Counted from the first letter of the stretch, positions 1-9,006 are shown. The stretch is DNA of 64,000 nt from Bacillota bacterium (GCA_023395595.1 JAEWYO010000052.1:16881-80880), one strand, 5' to 3'. Made by a program: numbers and translations. The notes: generated by a model from the letters alone, not told the origin.

Positions 1-1461
1 GAGAATAAACGGCTCGGCATGGACAAGCCGCGCAGCTTGCATGACCTCTTCATCCGTCGCATCGGGTTTGCCGAAGCGAATGTTGTCCTTGATGGTGCCG
101 GAGAAAAGATGCGGCGTTTGCAGCACGTACCCGAGGCTCGATTGCAGCCATAGCTGGGAACGCTGGCGGTAGTCCGTTCCGTCGATGCGGATTTCACCCT
201 CTGTCGGCTCGTAGAAGCGGCAGAGCAGATTCACAATCGTGCTCTTGCCGGCTCCAGTTTCGCCGACGAGCGCGATGGTTTGTCCCGCTTTAACATCCAG
301 CGAAAAGTCATCCAGCACGCGCTCACCACTCTTGTATTGGAACGTCACATGGTCAAAGGTGATATTGCCTGTGATCGGTTCCCAGTTTTCGGGATGCGGA
401 TCTAGGATGTCACCGTATTTCTGCAGAATCTCAGCGTTATCGGTTACGTCCGGTTTGGTATCCAGCAGGGTGATGACACGCTCTGCCGAGGCTTGAGAGC
501 CGAGCATTTCTGCGAGAATGTTCGCAAGCTGCTGAATCGGGTCGAAAATCTGCGTGCAGTAGGAGATAAACGCAACCAGCGTACCAGCAGTCAGCGTGCC
601 GATCAATGCGGTTTCAGGGTTCAGCACGCCCTGCCCGCCTAGTGTAAGCGCGAGCCCGGTTCCGACCGCGCCGAGGGACATGATGATCGGGAAAAACGAA
701 GCCGAGACCAGTGCGCTTTTGATGCTCGCTTGTTTCATCTTGCCGGTGAGCTCGTTGAACTCGTTTGCGTTGGCTTCTTCACGCACAAGTGTCTTGGTGG
801 TCACGGCTCCCATGATGCCCTCGTTGAATGCACCTGTGATGCGGGAGTTAAGCTTTCTCGCTTCTCTCTGATGCTTGAGCATGCTCTTTTGCAGACGGAT
901 GCTGATGAATGCCAACAGCGGAAGCACCGCAAGCGAAATGAGCGCGAGCTTCCAAGAGAGCACGAACATCGTGACGATACAGCCGAGCGCATAGAGCAGC
1001 GACCAGAGCACGTCCACAAGACTCCACGCGATCATGTCCGACAGTCGGGAAATATCGCTCATCATTCTCGCCATAATATAGCCCACCGCTGTGCGGTCAT
1101 AGAACGAGAACGATAGCTCCTGCAGACGCAAAAACGCGTCCTGCCGGATGGTGTACGCAATCGCCATCTCTAGTTTTCCGGCAAAAGTGATAAACGTGAC
1201 TACGCCGGAGCTTTGGATAAGGATTACAGCAAGATAGAGCAGCGCAAACACGCCGAGTCCATCAAGCGTCTTTGGTATCACAAAATGGTCGATGGCATAT
1301 TTTGTAAACAACGGGTATGCAATATCGATTGCAGCGACGACGATGAGCGCTGCAATGACGGTGAAAAAGAGTTTCTTGTTCTGGAGCGCATAGCGATAGA
1401 GCCGCTTCCAAACGTTCCAATCGATCTTTTTTGCGGCAAAATCCTGTTCTTCAATATACAT
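1..1461 (-). CDS. ABC exporter subunit, TMD-NBD, 3' end beyond window
   Basis: This is a half-size ABC exporter: an N-terminal six-helix transmembrane domain followed by an ATPase domain. The translation starts MYIEEQDFAAKKIDWNVWK, and the ATPase part carries a Walker A (GETGAGKST) and a Q-loop. The signature, Walker B and C-terminus lie outside the window. The start at 1461 has a GGAAGGAGG ribosome binding site. It lies 48 bp downstream of a second half-transporter on the same strand, and the two resemble heterodimeric multidrug exporters of the BmrC/BmrD, LmrC/LmrD and TM287/TM288 type. The substrate cannot be read from sequence. The partner has a degenerate catalytic site, so this subunit would be expected to hold the canonical Walker B glutamate, which is not visible here. 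Confidence 0.9.
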   Translation of the reverse strand, partial: MYIEEQDFAAKKIDWNVWKRLYRYALQNKKLFFTVIAALIVVAAIDIAYPLFTKYAIDHFVIPKTLDGLGVFALLYLAVILIQSSGVVTFITFAGKLEMAIAYTIRQDAFLRLQELSFSFYDRTAVGYIMARMMSDISRLSDMIAWSLVDVLWSLLYALGCIVTMFVLSWKLALISLAVLPLLAFISIRLQKSMLKHQREARKLNSRITGAFNEGIMGAVTTKTLVREEANANEFNELTGKMKQASIKSALVSASFFPIIMSLGAVGTGLALTLGGQGVLNPETALIGTLTAGTLVAFISYCTQIFDPIQQLANILAEMLGSQASAERVITLLDTKPDVTDNAEILQKYGDILDPHPENWEPITGNITFDHVTFQYKSGERVLDDFSLDVKAGQTIALVGETGAGKSTIVNLLCRFYEPTEGEIRIDGTDYRQRSQLWLQSSLGYVLQTPHLFSGTIKDNIRFGKPDATDEEVMQAARLVHAEPFIL

Positions 1462-1509
1462 ATTACTTCGCCTCCTTCCGAGACGGCGGTTGATAGGTTA
1501 TATGTTGCA

Positions 1510-3366
1510 TCAGGCATTGCCTCCTTCGGAGATGGCATCCTGAATTTCGGCGATACGGCGATAAAGCCCTTCCTGCTGAATCAACTCGCCGTGCGTGCCC
1601 TGCTGTGTGATGCGCCCGTTTTCAAGCACAAGGATATTGTCCGCTTCGCGCAGTGTGGTGATGCGGTGCGAAATCAGGAACGTGATGCCGTCTTGATTGA
1701 GCGCCAGCAGGGACTTGCGAATCGCCGCGTCGGTTTCGGAATCGACCGCGCTCATGGAGTCGTCGAAGATCAAAATCGGTGCCTTTTGCATCAACGTTCG
1801 CGCGATGGCGACGCGTTGCTGCTGTCCGCCGGAGAGGGTCACGCCGCGCTCGCCAACGAGCGTATCATAGCCCTGCTCGAAGTTTTCAATGACCTCATGC
1901 ACGCTTGCCGTGCGCGCGGCAAAATACACATCCTCTTCCGTGGAACACGGCGCGCAGATGCGGATATTCTCCATGATCGTGCGCGAATAGAGGAATGGTT
2001 CTTGCAGCACGATGCCGATGTTCTCGCGCAGATGCCCGTGTTCGATGTCATTGACATCCGTTCCAGCGATTGTGATACTACCCGCGGTTCGAACATACAG
2101 ACGCTGGAGCAACTGCACAAGGCTGGTCTTGCCGGAGCCGGTCGCGCCGAGGATCGCGATGGTTTGTCCGGGTTTGGCTGTGAAGCTTACCCCGTCCAGC
2201 ACATCGTTGTAGCGATCATAACCAAAGCAGACGTTGTCGAAGACGATGTCACCCTTGATGTTAGGAGAGAGCGCCTTGCCCGGTTCTTTTTCAACCGGCG
2301 CTGAGAGAATCTCGTCCAATCGACCGAGGGAGACTCCGGCCTTGCCCATATCCGCGAGAATTCGTCCGAGCTGGCGCACCGGCCAGGTGAGCATTGCAAC
2401 ATAGGTGGTAAAGAGCGCAACGTTGCCCAACGTAAACGTTCCGCGATACACTCCGATGACGCCCATACACAGCGAGAGGCCAATTTGGATATAACCCACG
2501 CTGTCCGAAAGCCCCCAGTAGAACCCCAGCAATTTGATGAGCTTATAGGTTTTTTCGCGATAGGTGTTGTTGAGCTTGGTAAATTTTTCGATTTCGCTCT
2601 TTTGCTGGCCAAATGCACGCACCACGCGCACACCGGTCAGGTTTTCCTGCAGCATGGTCGAAAGTGCGCCCTCCGCTTCGTCCGAACCTGTGAAGTATTC
2701 CTGCACATACTTGAAGTAGATGAACGATCCGACCGTTAAAAACGGTAGGAACGCAAGCGAAATCAGCGTCATCTTCACATTCACGGAGAACATGACGATC
2801 GCGGCGAGGATAAACATCACAAACGTACGCACGATTTCCATCAATTGCAGGTGCACAAACCGGCGAACGGTGTCCACGTCGGATGTACAGCGCTGCACCA
2901 AATCGCCTGTGCTCGCGTGCTTGTGGTAGTCATACGGCACGTCTTCGAGGTGACGATAGAGACGGTTTCTCAATTTTGTTGCCATGCCTTCGGACGCATA
3001 GGCAATGTTCTGCCTGCGCGTGAAGGTAAAGAGGCAGTTCATGCCGGTGAAGAGCAGCAGAGCCGCTCCGCAGAGAAACAAATTACGGATGAAGTATTCG
3101 CGTCCACCGAGCGATTCCACGATCGGCAGCAAAAACTTCGGCGTGGAGGAGGAAATGCCCTGGATGACGTAGTCGAGTGTAAAGCTCGTCACATACGGCA
3201 CTGCGTAGGAAAACGCGGTGGAGAGCAGCACGCTGATCGTCGCAAAGACGATGTAGTGGCGATAGCCCTGCATCAGCTCACCGACGAGCTTCCAGTTCGT
3301 CTTCTTGCGCTCTGTCTTTTCGATTGGAACCTTCTTCTTGTTTTTATTATTCTCATTCTTCTTCAT
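1510..3366 (-). CDS. ABC exporter subunit with degenerate NBD
   Basis: A 618-residue half-transporter with a lysine-rich N-terminus, a transmembrane domain (about residues 35-345) and an ATPase domain. Visible motifs are Walker A GATGSGKT (about 407-414), signature LSGGQ (511-515) and Walker B ILIFDD (531-536). The residue after the Walker B aspartate is Asp rather than the catalytic Glu. That substitution marks the non-canonical subunit of heterodimeric exporters, where only one of the two ATP sites hydrolyses efficiently. The ATG overlaps the priA stop by four bases (ATGA), so translation is probably coupled to priA. Together with the downstream subunit it should form one inner-membrane exporter, probably for hydrophobic compounds; the substrate is unknown. 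Confidence 0.92.
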   Translation of the reverse strand: MKKNENNKNKKKVPIEKTERKKTNWKLVGELMQGYRHYIVFATISVLLSTAFSYAVPYVTSFTLDYVIQGISSSTPKFLLPIVESLGGREYFIRNLFLCGAALLLFTGMNCLFTFTRRQNIAYASEGMATKLRNRLYRHLEDVPYDYHKHASTGDLVQRCTSDVDTVRRFVHLQLMEIVRTFVMFILAAIVMFSVNVKMTLISLAFLPFLTVGSFIYFKYVQEYFTGSDEAEGALSTMLQENLTGVRVVRAFGQQKSEIEKFTKLNNTYREKTYKLIKLLGFYWGLSDSVGYIQIGLSLCMGVIGVYRGTFTLGNVALFTTYVAMLTWPVRQLGRILADMGKAGVSLGRLDEILSAPVEKEPGKALSPNIKGDIVFDNVCFGYDRYNDVLDGVSFTAKPGQTIAILGATGSGKTSLVQLLQRLYVRTAGSITIAGTDVNDIEHGHLRENIGIVLQEPFLYSRTIMENIRICAPCSTEEDVYFAARTASVHEVIENFEQGYDTLVGERGVTLSGGQQQRVAIARTLMQKAPILIFDDSMSAVDSETDAAIRKSLLALNQDGITFLISHRITTLREADNILVLENGRITQQGTHGELIQQEGLYRRIAEIQDAISEGGNA

Positions 3367-5639
3367 AACATATCCTGTGGGTTCACCTCGACCATCGGGT
3401 AGATTTCTCCGCGATGATCTGCGGCAAACGTATAAATCGTTTGGATCGCGCGGCTGAGGCGCGCCGTGCGCAGCAGCTTGATCAGTATCTGGTAACGATA
3501 GGCACGCTGTTTTCTCTTGATCGGCGCGGGGGAGGCGCTGTAGAGCAAAATGTCTTTTTCGCCTTCTTGCCCTAATTGCTCGTCCAGAGCGAGCTTGAGT
3601 TGCGTTGCATACGCGGTGACTCCCGTATAGAGCGCCGCTTCATCATCGCCGGAAAACAGAATGCGGACAAACAGCGAAAACGGCGGAAAGATAGCTTTCT
3701 TTCGCTGTTCGAGTTCATAATGGTAGAAGCTCTTGTAGTCGTGCTCCCGCGCGTAACGGATCGCGGGATGCGCGGGAGAATAGGTCTGGATGACCACTTT
3801 ACCCGGGTTTTCGTCCCGCCCGGCGCGTCCTGCAACCTGGGTTAGCAGTTGGAAAGTGCGCTCCGTGCTGCGATAATCAGGGATAAGTAATGTTGCATCC
3901 GCGGCGACGACACCGACCAGCGTCACGTTCGGGAAATCATGTCCTTTGGCGATCATCTGGGTGCCGACGAGGAATTGCGCCTCCCCGTGCGCAAATGCGG
4001 TGAGCATCTGCTGCATCGTGTCCTTGGTGCGGATGGTATCCGTATCCATGCGAAGGGTAACGGCCTTCGGGAAGAGGTCATGCAGCGCCTCTTCCACCTG
4101 CTCTGTGCCGATGCCGAAATACTTGATGAACGGCTTGCCACAGGCGGGGCATACGGTCGGCAGGGGCTTGACCGCGCCGCAGAAATGACACCGCAGCCGG
4201 TTTTCGCCCTTGTGATACGTCATAGAGATATCGCAATCGTCGCAAAGGACGACGTGCCCGCAGTTTCGGCAGGAGACGAAGGTGGAATACCCCCTCCGGT
4301 TGATAAACAGCATCGCCTGCTGGCCTTTCTCAAGGCACTCGCCGAGATATTGCGCGAGTTTTCCGCTAAAGATGCCGTTGTTGCCTGCCTGAAACTCCTG
4401 CCGCATGTCGATGACTTCGACTACAGGCAGAGGGCGGTTTTGAACGCGCTCGGGCAGCTCGAGTAACGTATAGCGTCCCGAAAGCGCACGATAGTAGGAG
4501 AGAAGCGATGGCGTCGCGCTGCCAAGCAGCATCGGCGAACCAAATTGTTTGGCGCGATAACTTGCAACATCCAGCGCGTTGTAGCGCGGAACGGTCTCGC
4601 TTTGATAGCTGCCCTCGTGCTCTTCGTCTACGATGATGAGCCCGACGTTTTGCATCGGTGCGAACACTGCGCTGCGTGCGCCGACTGCAACGCGCGCCTT
4701 GCCAAGCCGGATTCTGCGCCATTCGTCAAAGCGTTCGCCGGCGGAGAGCCTGCTATGGAGCACGGCAATTCCGTCCGAGAACCGCTCCTGAAAGAGTCCG
4801 ACGGTCTGCGGTGTGAGCGAGATTTCAGGCACAAGCATGATCGCCTGCCTGCCGGAAGCGAGGCAGTGTTCAATAGCACGCATGTAGACCTCCGTCTTGC
4901 CGCTGCCGGTGACACCGTGGAGCAGGAGCGTGCCGTTCTTTGCTTCCATCGCTTTTGTGATGGCATCCACGGCGTTTTCCTGCGCGGCGTTAAGTGTGAC
5001 AAGCTTGTCTGCCATTAGCGCGTTGATATTCGGGCGGCGGAAGGTCACATGACCGCCTTCGACCACATAGCCGCGTTTGACGAGCGCGGTGATTGCGCTC
5101 TGCGCATCCGGTACATATGCCAACACATCGGAAACTGCCATTTCTATTCCGGCGGTGTGGAGGGTTTCGAGCACCTCGTATTGTTTCGGTGCGCGCGGTT
5201 TGCCGCTCTTGTCCAGAAGGGAGATGAGTTGGGATTCAATCTCTTCCGGGTGCGCGAGTTGAATCGTCCGTTCGATCTTTTCTTTCACCTTGCCGCCGCG
5301 CATCTGCGCAGGGATCATCAAACGGAGTGCATCGACCAGCAGGCAAAAATAGCTCTTCTGCATCCAGTACGCGAGGTCGATCTGCTCTGGCGTGAGGATG
5401 GGGTAGGGCTCGATGACACGAAGCAGTGGCTTGAGGACGACGAGAGGCTGCACTTCGCTTGAAATGGCGGGTTCCATCACGCGGATGACAAACCCTTCGC
5501 GTTGGCGATTGCCGTTGCCAAACGGCACGAGAACATGGCTGCCGGGAGAGACCAACATACCTTCCGGTACGAGGTAGCTGTACAATCGGTCTACATTTGC
5601 GTGCGCAATGTCTACGATGACTTCGCAGGTTTGTTCCAT
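3363..5639 (-). CDS. priA: Primosomal protein N' (replication restart helicase)
   Basis: PriA recognises abandoned replication forks and reloads the replisome. The 758-residue protein has the N-terminal DNA-binding region, a helicase core with Walker A GVTGSGKT (about 242-249) and DEEH box (about 338-341), and a zinc-binding insert with eight cysteines in CxxC pairs (about 457-500). I place the start at 5639 (MEQTCEV) because GGGAGGTGA lies just upstream; an upstream in-frame extension to 5723 has no ribosome binding site. In many Firmicutes priA sits after rpoZ and coaBC and before def-fmt. Here coaBC, def and fmt are absent and an ABC exporter follows with a 4-bp overlap. Confidence 0.97.
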   Translation of the reverse strand: MEQTCEVIVDIAHANVDRLYSYLVPEGMLVSPGSHVLVPFGNGNRQREGFVIRVMEPAISSEVQPLVVLKPLLRVIEPYPILTPEQIDLAYWMQKSYFCLLVDALRLMIPAQMRGGKVKEKIERTIQLAHPEEIESQLISLLDKSGKPRAPKQYEVLETLHTAGIEMAVSDVLAYVPDAQSAITALVKRGYVVEGGHVTFRRPNINALMADKLVTLNAAQENAVDAITKAMEAKNGTLLLHGVTGSGKTEVYMRAIEHCLASGRQAIMLVPEISLTPQTVGLFQERFSDGIAVLHSRLSAGERFDEWRRIRLGKARVAVGARSAVFAPMQNVGLIIVDEEHEGSYQSETVPRYNALDVASYRAKQFGSPMLLGSATPSLLSYYRALSGRYTLLELPERVQNRPLPVVEVIDMRQEFQAGNNGIFSGKLAQYLGECLEKGQQAMLFINRRGYSTFVSCRNCGHVVLCDDCDISMTYHKGENRLRCHFCGAVKPLPTVCPACGKPFIKYFGIGTEQVEEALHDLFPKAVTLRMDTDTIRTKDTMQQMLTAFAHGEAQFLVGTQMIAKGHDFPNVTLVGVVAADATLLIPDYRSTERTFQLLTQVAGRAGRDENPGKVVIQTYSPAHPAIRYAREHDYKSFYHYELEQRKKAIFPPFSLFVRILFSGDDEAALYTGVTAYATQLKLALDEQLGQEGEKDILLYSASPAPIKRKQRAYRYQILIKLLRTARLSRAIQTIYTFAADHRGEIYPMVEVNPQDML

Positions 5640-5807
5640 GCCGTTCACCTCCCGTTCAGAATGTGCTTGTTGTTGTGAATTGTTGATTGGGTGTTCCAGC
5701 AGACGTATTTGCCAAAACCGCAAATAGCCCGCAAGCGGGCCAGTGCACGTCGAAACCGCAACGAAACAAAGCCGTGCGGGTTCGGCAAGAATTCATATCA
5801 TGTCGTA

Positions 5808-5831
5808 TAAAAACGGGAATGACGATCCCGT
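5808..5831 (-). terminator. Terminator after rpoZ
   Basis: On the minus strand a 6-bp stem (ACGGGA/TCCCGT, arms 5826-5831 and 5813-5818) is followed by a T-rich run. It lies 17 bp past the rpoZ stop. It would end the yicC-remA-gmk-rpoZ transcript before priA, so priA probably has its own promoter in 5640-5807, although I could not pick a convincing one. That gap also holds a GCCCGC-AA-GCGGGC hairpin near 5729-5742. Confidence 0.6.
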
Positions 5832-5847
5832 GTGAAAATCGGGTTTG

Positions 5848-6048
5848 TCAGTCCTGATAGAATTCCTTCGGATATTCCAGATGCAGTTTATTGGTGTAGA
5901 GTTCGTCTACAGCGACGGAAACAGGTTTACGACCGTCCAACTTATCCGGATCCGATTGCAATTGGCGCGCTCTCTGCGCAACGGCGGTCACCAGCATATA
6001 GCGGCAGCCTGCCTTCTCGATCAGTTCGTCTAGCGGTAAGTTCATCAT
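5848..6048 (-). CDS. rpoZ: RNA polymerase omega subunit
   Basis: A 66-residue protein matching the short omega subunit, which helps fold and assemble the beta' subunit. Family marks are the N-terminal LDELIEKAG, the RYMLVTAVAQRARQL helix with the conserved A-x-R-A-R-Q core, and a short acidic/aromatic tail. The ATG overlaps the gmk stop codon by four bases, and the last gmk codons supply the ribosome binding site (GGAGGCAGGAGC). gmk-rpoZ adjacency is widely conserved in Firmicutes, which supports the call for so small a protein. Confidence 0.93.
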   Translation of the reverse strand: MMNLPLDELIEKAGCRYMLVTAVAQRARQLQSDPDKLDGRKPVSVAVDELYTNKLHLEYPKEFYQD

Positions 6049-6674
6049 AATGCGCTCCTGCCTCCTTTGAGTTTTTCAATCAATTCGCCGTTTCTCGATA
6101 CCTTGCAGCGCTCGGCGACGATGATGTCCTCCGTGCGTGCGATCGCAAGATCCAGAATATCGTTGACAACGACATAATCGTAACGGTTCACGAGTTCCAT
6201 TTCATGGTACGCCGTTTCAAAGCGGCGTTCTATGGCTTCGGAACTTTCGGTTCCGCGATGGATGAGGCGGGATTTCAGCTCGCTCATGGACGGCGGCGCG
6301 ATGAAAATCAGCACGGCGTCCGGATAAGCTGCTTTGACGCGCATGGCGCCCTGAACATCGATTTCAAGGATGACGCTGCGTCCTTCGTCGAGCTCTTGCT
6401 CGACAAAGCTCTTCGGCGTTCCGTAATAGTGCGTGTTAAACACGCGCATATACTCGAGGAAGGCGCCTTCTTCGATCATCTTTTGAAACTCTTCCTCGGT
6501 TTTGAAGAAGTAGTGCACACCGTCGATCTCGCCCGGACGCGGGGAACGCGTGGTCGCGGAGACGGACATGCGGATGTCGCTATTGCGCGAGATCAGTGAT
6601 AGATTGATGGTGCCTTTGCCCACTCCGGCAGGACCGGAAATGACAAGCAGCAGGCCCTTTCTGTTTTGTTTCAT
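6045..6674 (-). CDS. gmk: Guanylate kinase
   Basis: Phosphorylates GMP to GDP with ATP, an essential step in guanine nucleotide synthesis and recycling. The 209-residue length is typical. The P-loop is GPAGVGKGT (14-22), followed by the GMP-binding segment with TTRSPRPGEIDGVHYFF and the lid. The start at 6674 is preceded by GAGGAGA. It is the third gene of yicC-remA-gmk-rpoZ, 21 bp after remA. Nothing about it is unusual apart from the 4-bp overlap with rpoZ. Confidence 0.97.
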   Translation of the reverse strand: MKQNRKGLLLVISGPAGVGKGTINLSLISRNSDIRMSVSATTRSPRPGEIDGVHYFFKTEEEFQKMIEEGAFLEYMRVFNTHYYGTPKSFVEQELDEGRSVILEIDVQGAMRVKAAYPDAVLIFIAPPSMSELKSRLIHRGTESSEAIERRFETAYHEMELVNRYDYVVVNDILDLAIARTEDIIVAERCKVSRNGELIEKLKGGRSAL

Positions 6675-6695
6675 GTGATGAATCTCCTCTCGTCG

Positions 6696-6959
6696 TCAGT
6701 CGTCGGCTTCGTCCGCTTTGGTGTCGAGCCGGTTTGCGATGGTCTCCGGCTGAATGGCGGAGAGTATCACGTGGTCACTGTCCGTGATGACGACTGCGCG
6801 TGTGCGCCTGCCGCAAGTTGCGTCGATCAGGCGGCCGCTCTCGCGTGCCTCTTGCACAATGCGCTTGATGGGCGCGGATTCCGGGCTGACAATCGCGATC
6901 AGGCGGTCTGCCGAGACGATATTGCCAAAGCCGATGTTCACAAGCCGCAGGTTCATCAT
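6696..6959 (-). CDS. remA: RemA-like DNA-binding regulator (DUF370)
   Basis: An 87-residue protein with the family core NIGFGNIVSADRLIAIVSP and the C-terminal TDSDHVILSAIQPET block. In Bacillus subtilis RemA is an oligomeric DNA-binding activator of biofilm matrix and osmoprotection genes. In other Bacillota its targets are mostly unknown. Its position between yicC and gmk is the usual one. The start has tandem ATG codons, with AGGAGC upstream. Targets in this organism cannot be inferred from the window. Confidence 0.93.
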   Translation of the reverse strand: MMNLRLVNIGFGNIVSADRLIAIVSPESAPIKRIVQEARESGRLIDATCGRRTRAVVITDSDHVILSAIQPETIANRLDTKADEADD

Positions 6960-7017
6960 AACGGGCTGCTCCTATATCAAAAGTTTAAATCTAGTATCAT
7001 TCTCTGTGCAAGTTGGG

Positions 7018-7893
7018 TTATTCGATGTTTTGTACCTGTTCGCGAATCTTTTCGATCTCCGCCTTGCCGGTGAGCACGAGCTTGGTCAGCTCTCCGTCGT
7101 TGGCCTTGGAACCGATGGTGTTAAACTCGCGGTTCATCTCCTGCACCACGAAGTCGAGCTTGCGTCCTGCGGGTTCGGGATCAACCAGAAGGCTTCGAAA
7201 CTGCGCAATGTGGCTGTGCAGGCGGGAGATTTCCTCGTCGATGCTCGCCTTATCCGCAAAGAGCGCAACTTCGGTTGCAAGCCTCGCGCGGTCTACTTCG
7301 ACATTGCCCAGAAGATTTGCGATCCGCTCGTTGAGCTTGGCGCGATATTCTTCCACTACGATTGGCGCGCGAATCGCGATTTTGGCGGTGAGGGATTCCA
7401 CCGTATCCACACAATTGGTCAGATACACGCTGAGGCGGTCGCCTTCCTGCTTGCGCATGACGAGAAGATTGTCGATCGCGCTGTTGATTGCGCTGCTGAG
7501 CAGCGCCAAGAGCGCATCGCTGTCTTCGTCCGCTTCGCGAACGTTGGATACGTCCGGCAACCGGAGCGCCGCAGTGAGGGAGAGATCATCTCGCAGACCA
7601 AGCGTCTCGTTTGCCTGTCGCGCAGCCGCGACAAATGCGCTCAGCAGCGGAACATCGATTTCAACCGTTCGCGCGTCACTGCGTAGATTTCGATAGTTGA
7701 CAAAAACGTCCACGTGCCCGCGGGAAAGCCGCGCGGTCAGTGCGGAGCGAATCGGGTCTTCCAAAAACGAGAGGTGACGGGGCAGACGCATGCCAACATC
7801 CAGATAGCGATGGTTAACGCTCTTAAGCTCAAGCGTCATCTCACGTCCGTCTGTCGTTGCGCTTCCTTTGCCATATCCTGTCATGCTAAACAT
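7018..7893 (-). CDS. yicC: YicC-family endoribonuclease-like protein
   Basis: A 291-residue YicC protein. The N-terminus MFSMTGYGKG is the family hallmark, and the C-terminal part has FVVQEMNREFNTIGSKAND, the conserved DUF1732-type end. E. coli YicC has been linked to RNA cleavage and decay of the small RNA RyhB; its role in Firmicutes is less clear. I chose 7893 over the upstream 7917 ATG because GGGGGTGA sits eight bases before it. It is the first gene of the yicC-remA-gmk-rpoZ unit, and its promoter contains a striking palindrome. Confidence 0.94.
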   Translation of the reverse strand: MFSMTGYGKGSATTDGREMTLELKSVNHRYLDVGMRLPRHLSFLEDPIRSALTARLSRGHVDVFVNYRNLRSDARTVEIDVPLLSAFVAAARQANETLGLRDDLSLTAALRLPDVSNVREADEDSDALLALLSSAINSAIDNLLVMRKQEGDRLSVYLTNCVDTVESLTAKIAIRAPIVVEEYRAKLNERIANLLGNVEVDRARLATEVALFADKASIDEEISRLHSHIAQFRSLLVDPEPAGRKLDFVVQEMNREFNTIGSKANDGELTKLVLTGKAEIEKIREQVQNIE

Positions 7894-7923
7894 AATTCTG
7901 TCACCCCCAAGTCGCAATTATAA

Positions 7924-7952
7924 ATTATAGCATGTGATGCGGCATCACACAA
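7924..7952 (-). promoter_or_regulatory. yicC promoter with palindrome in the spacer
   Basis: Minus-strand -10 TATAAT (7924-7929) and -35 TTGTGT (7947-7952) are separated by 17 bases. The spacer is almost filled by a perfect inverted repeat, TGTGATGC-G-GCATCACA (7933-7949). The spacing suits a sigma-A promoter whose access is controlled by a dimeric regulator. The same palindrome could instead be a weak hairpin ending the upstream AIR-synthase-like transcript, but no T-run follows it. Confidence 0.6.
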
Positions 7953-8016
7953 GCGTTAAGAATGAACACAAACACGAAGTATCTTGCAATAGACAGGATA
8001 TGGGCGCAATTCCCGA

Positions 8017-8982
8017 TCAATAAAGCCGGTAAAGCTCGTCCGCATGCGGTTCTTCGAGAATATTTCCGTCCACAAAGCTGGTATTGCCGACGATGGCTTT
8101 GCCGATCACGGCGGCGGGAATGCCCGCTTTTTGCAGGGCGTTGCAAAGGGCCGCGCCGTCCTCGCAGGCGATAAGCAGGCTGCCGCTGCCGATGAGCCGG
8201 AGCGGATCGAGCGAGAGCGCCGCGCAGAGCGCACGCGTTTCCTCAAGAACAGGAATTTTCATAGAATCAATCTCTACCGAGCAGTGGTTGGCAAAGCCAA
8301 GCTCCCAGCTTGCGCCGAGCACGCCGCCTTCGGTCACGTCGTGCATTGCAACTGCGCCGTTTCGCATTGCAATCCTGCTTTCGGGCACGATGCTGAGCTG
8401 TCCCGCCAGCTTGCACGCTGCTTGAATCTGTTTCGCAGAAACAGTCGAAACACGATCCGGAAAATCTTCCGCGAGGATAGTCGTTCCTTCCAAAGCGGCG
8501 TACTTCGTCATGACGATGTCGTCGCCGGGGCGCATCCCGCGCAAAACTTGATTGCGGCTTTGTCGCGCGATCACTGTTGCGCTTGTCACCGCGCGGGAGA
8601 CGGCATCCGTCACCTCTGTGTGTCCGCCGAGAATATCCACGTTGGCGAGCTGCGCCGCCGCGGAAAGATCGTCGGCAATCTGCGCAATTTGCTCCATTGT
8701 GCCAGTTGTCGGCATCAGAAGCGTCACAAGCAGTCCAACCGGCTCAGCACCCGCGGCTGCCGCGTCGTTGCAGCTAACGTGAACGGTCAGTCGTCCAAGG
8801 TGCGCAACGCTCGCAGACGTGATCGGGTCACAGCTCAATACCAGTAAATCGCCGTCAAGATCGACCACGGCACAATCCTGCCCAATGGTGGGAGAGGAGA
8901 GCGATTCCGGTCGAACGCGGCGGAATTTTTTGAGTACCAGACGATCCAGATCGTCGTTGTCGAGTTTTCCAAGTCTAAGCAT
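8017..8982 (-). CDS. AIR synthase-related protein (HypE/ThiL-like fold)
   Basis: A 321-residue PurM-superfamily protein with two AIR-synthase domains. The N-terminal ATP-binding half shows IGQDCAVVDL and DPITSA, and a later glycine-rich ILGGHTEVTD motif is present; the C-terminal half has MHDVTEGGVLGA. Its overall shape resembles HypE, but it ends DELYRLY and lacks the C-terminal cysteine that HypE uses to carry cyanide. It should therefore not be called a hydrogenase maturase. The substrate is unknown. The start at 8982 has GGAGAGA nine bases upstream. It lies 24 bp after ligA and is probably cotranscribed with pcrA-ligA. Confidence 0.8.
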   Translation of the reverse strand: MLRLGKLDNDDLDRLVLKKFRRVRPESLSSPTIGQDCAVVDLDGDLLVLSCDPITSASVAHLGRLTVHVSCNDAAAAGAEPVGLLVTLLMPTTGTMEQIAQIADDLSAAAQLANVDILGGHTEVTDAVSRAVTSATVIARQSRNQVLRGMRPGDDIVMTKYAALEGTTILAEDFPDRVSTVSAKQIQAACKLAGQLSIVPESRIAMRNGAVAMHDVTEGGVLGASWELGFANHCSVEIDSMKIPVLEETRALCAALSLDPLRLIGSGSLLIACEDGAALCNALQKAGIPAAVIGKAIVGNTSFVDGNILEEPHADELYRLY

Positions 8983-9006
8983 GTATTTCTTTCTCTCCAA
9001 GTATTC

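Noticed and set aside
7933..7949. CRP binding site in the yicC promoter
   Set aside because: The centre is 7 bp, not the 6 bp of CRP sites, and Clostridia usually lack cAMP-CRP control; kept only as an operator of unknown regulator.
8017..8982. Selenophosphate synthetase (SelD), which would fit the selenium-type hydroxylase
   Set aside because: The N-terminal Gly-rich/Cys-Lys catalytic region of SelD is missing; the protein is only related through the common PurM fold.
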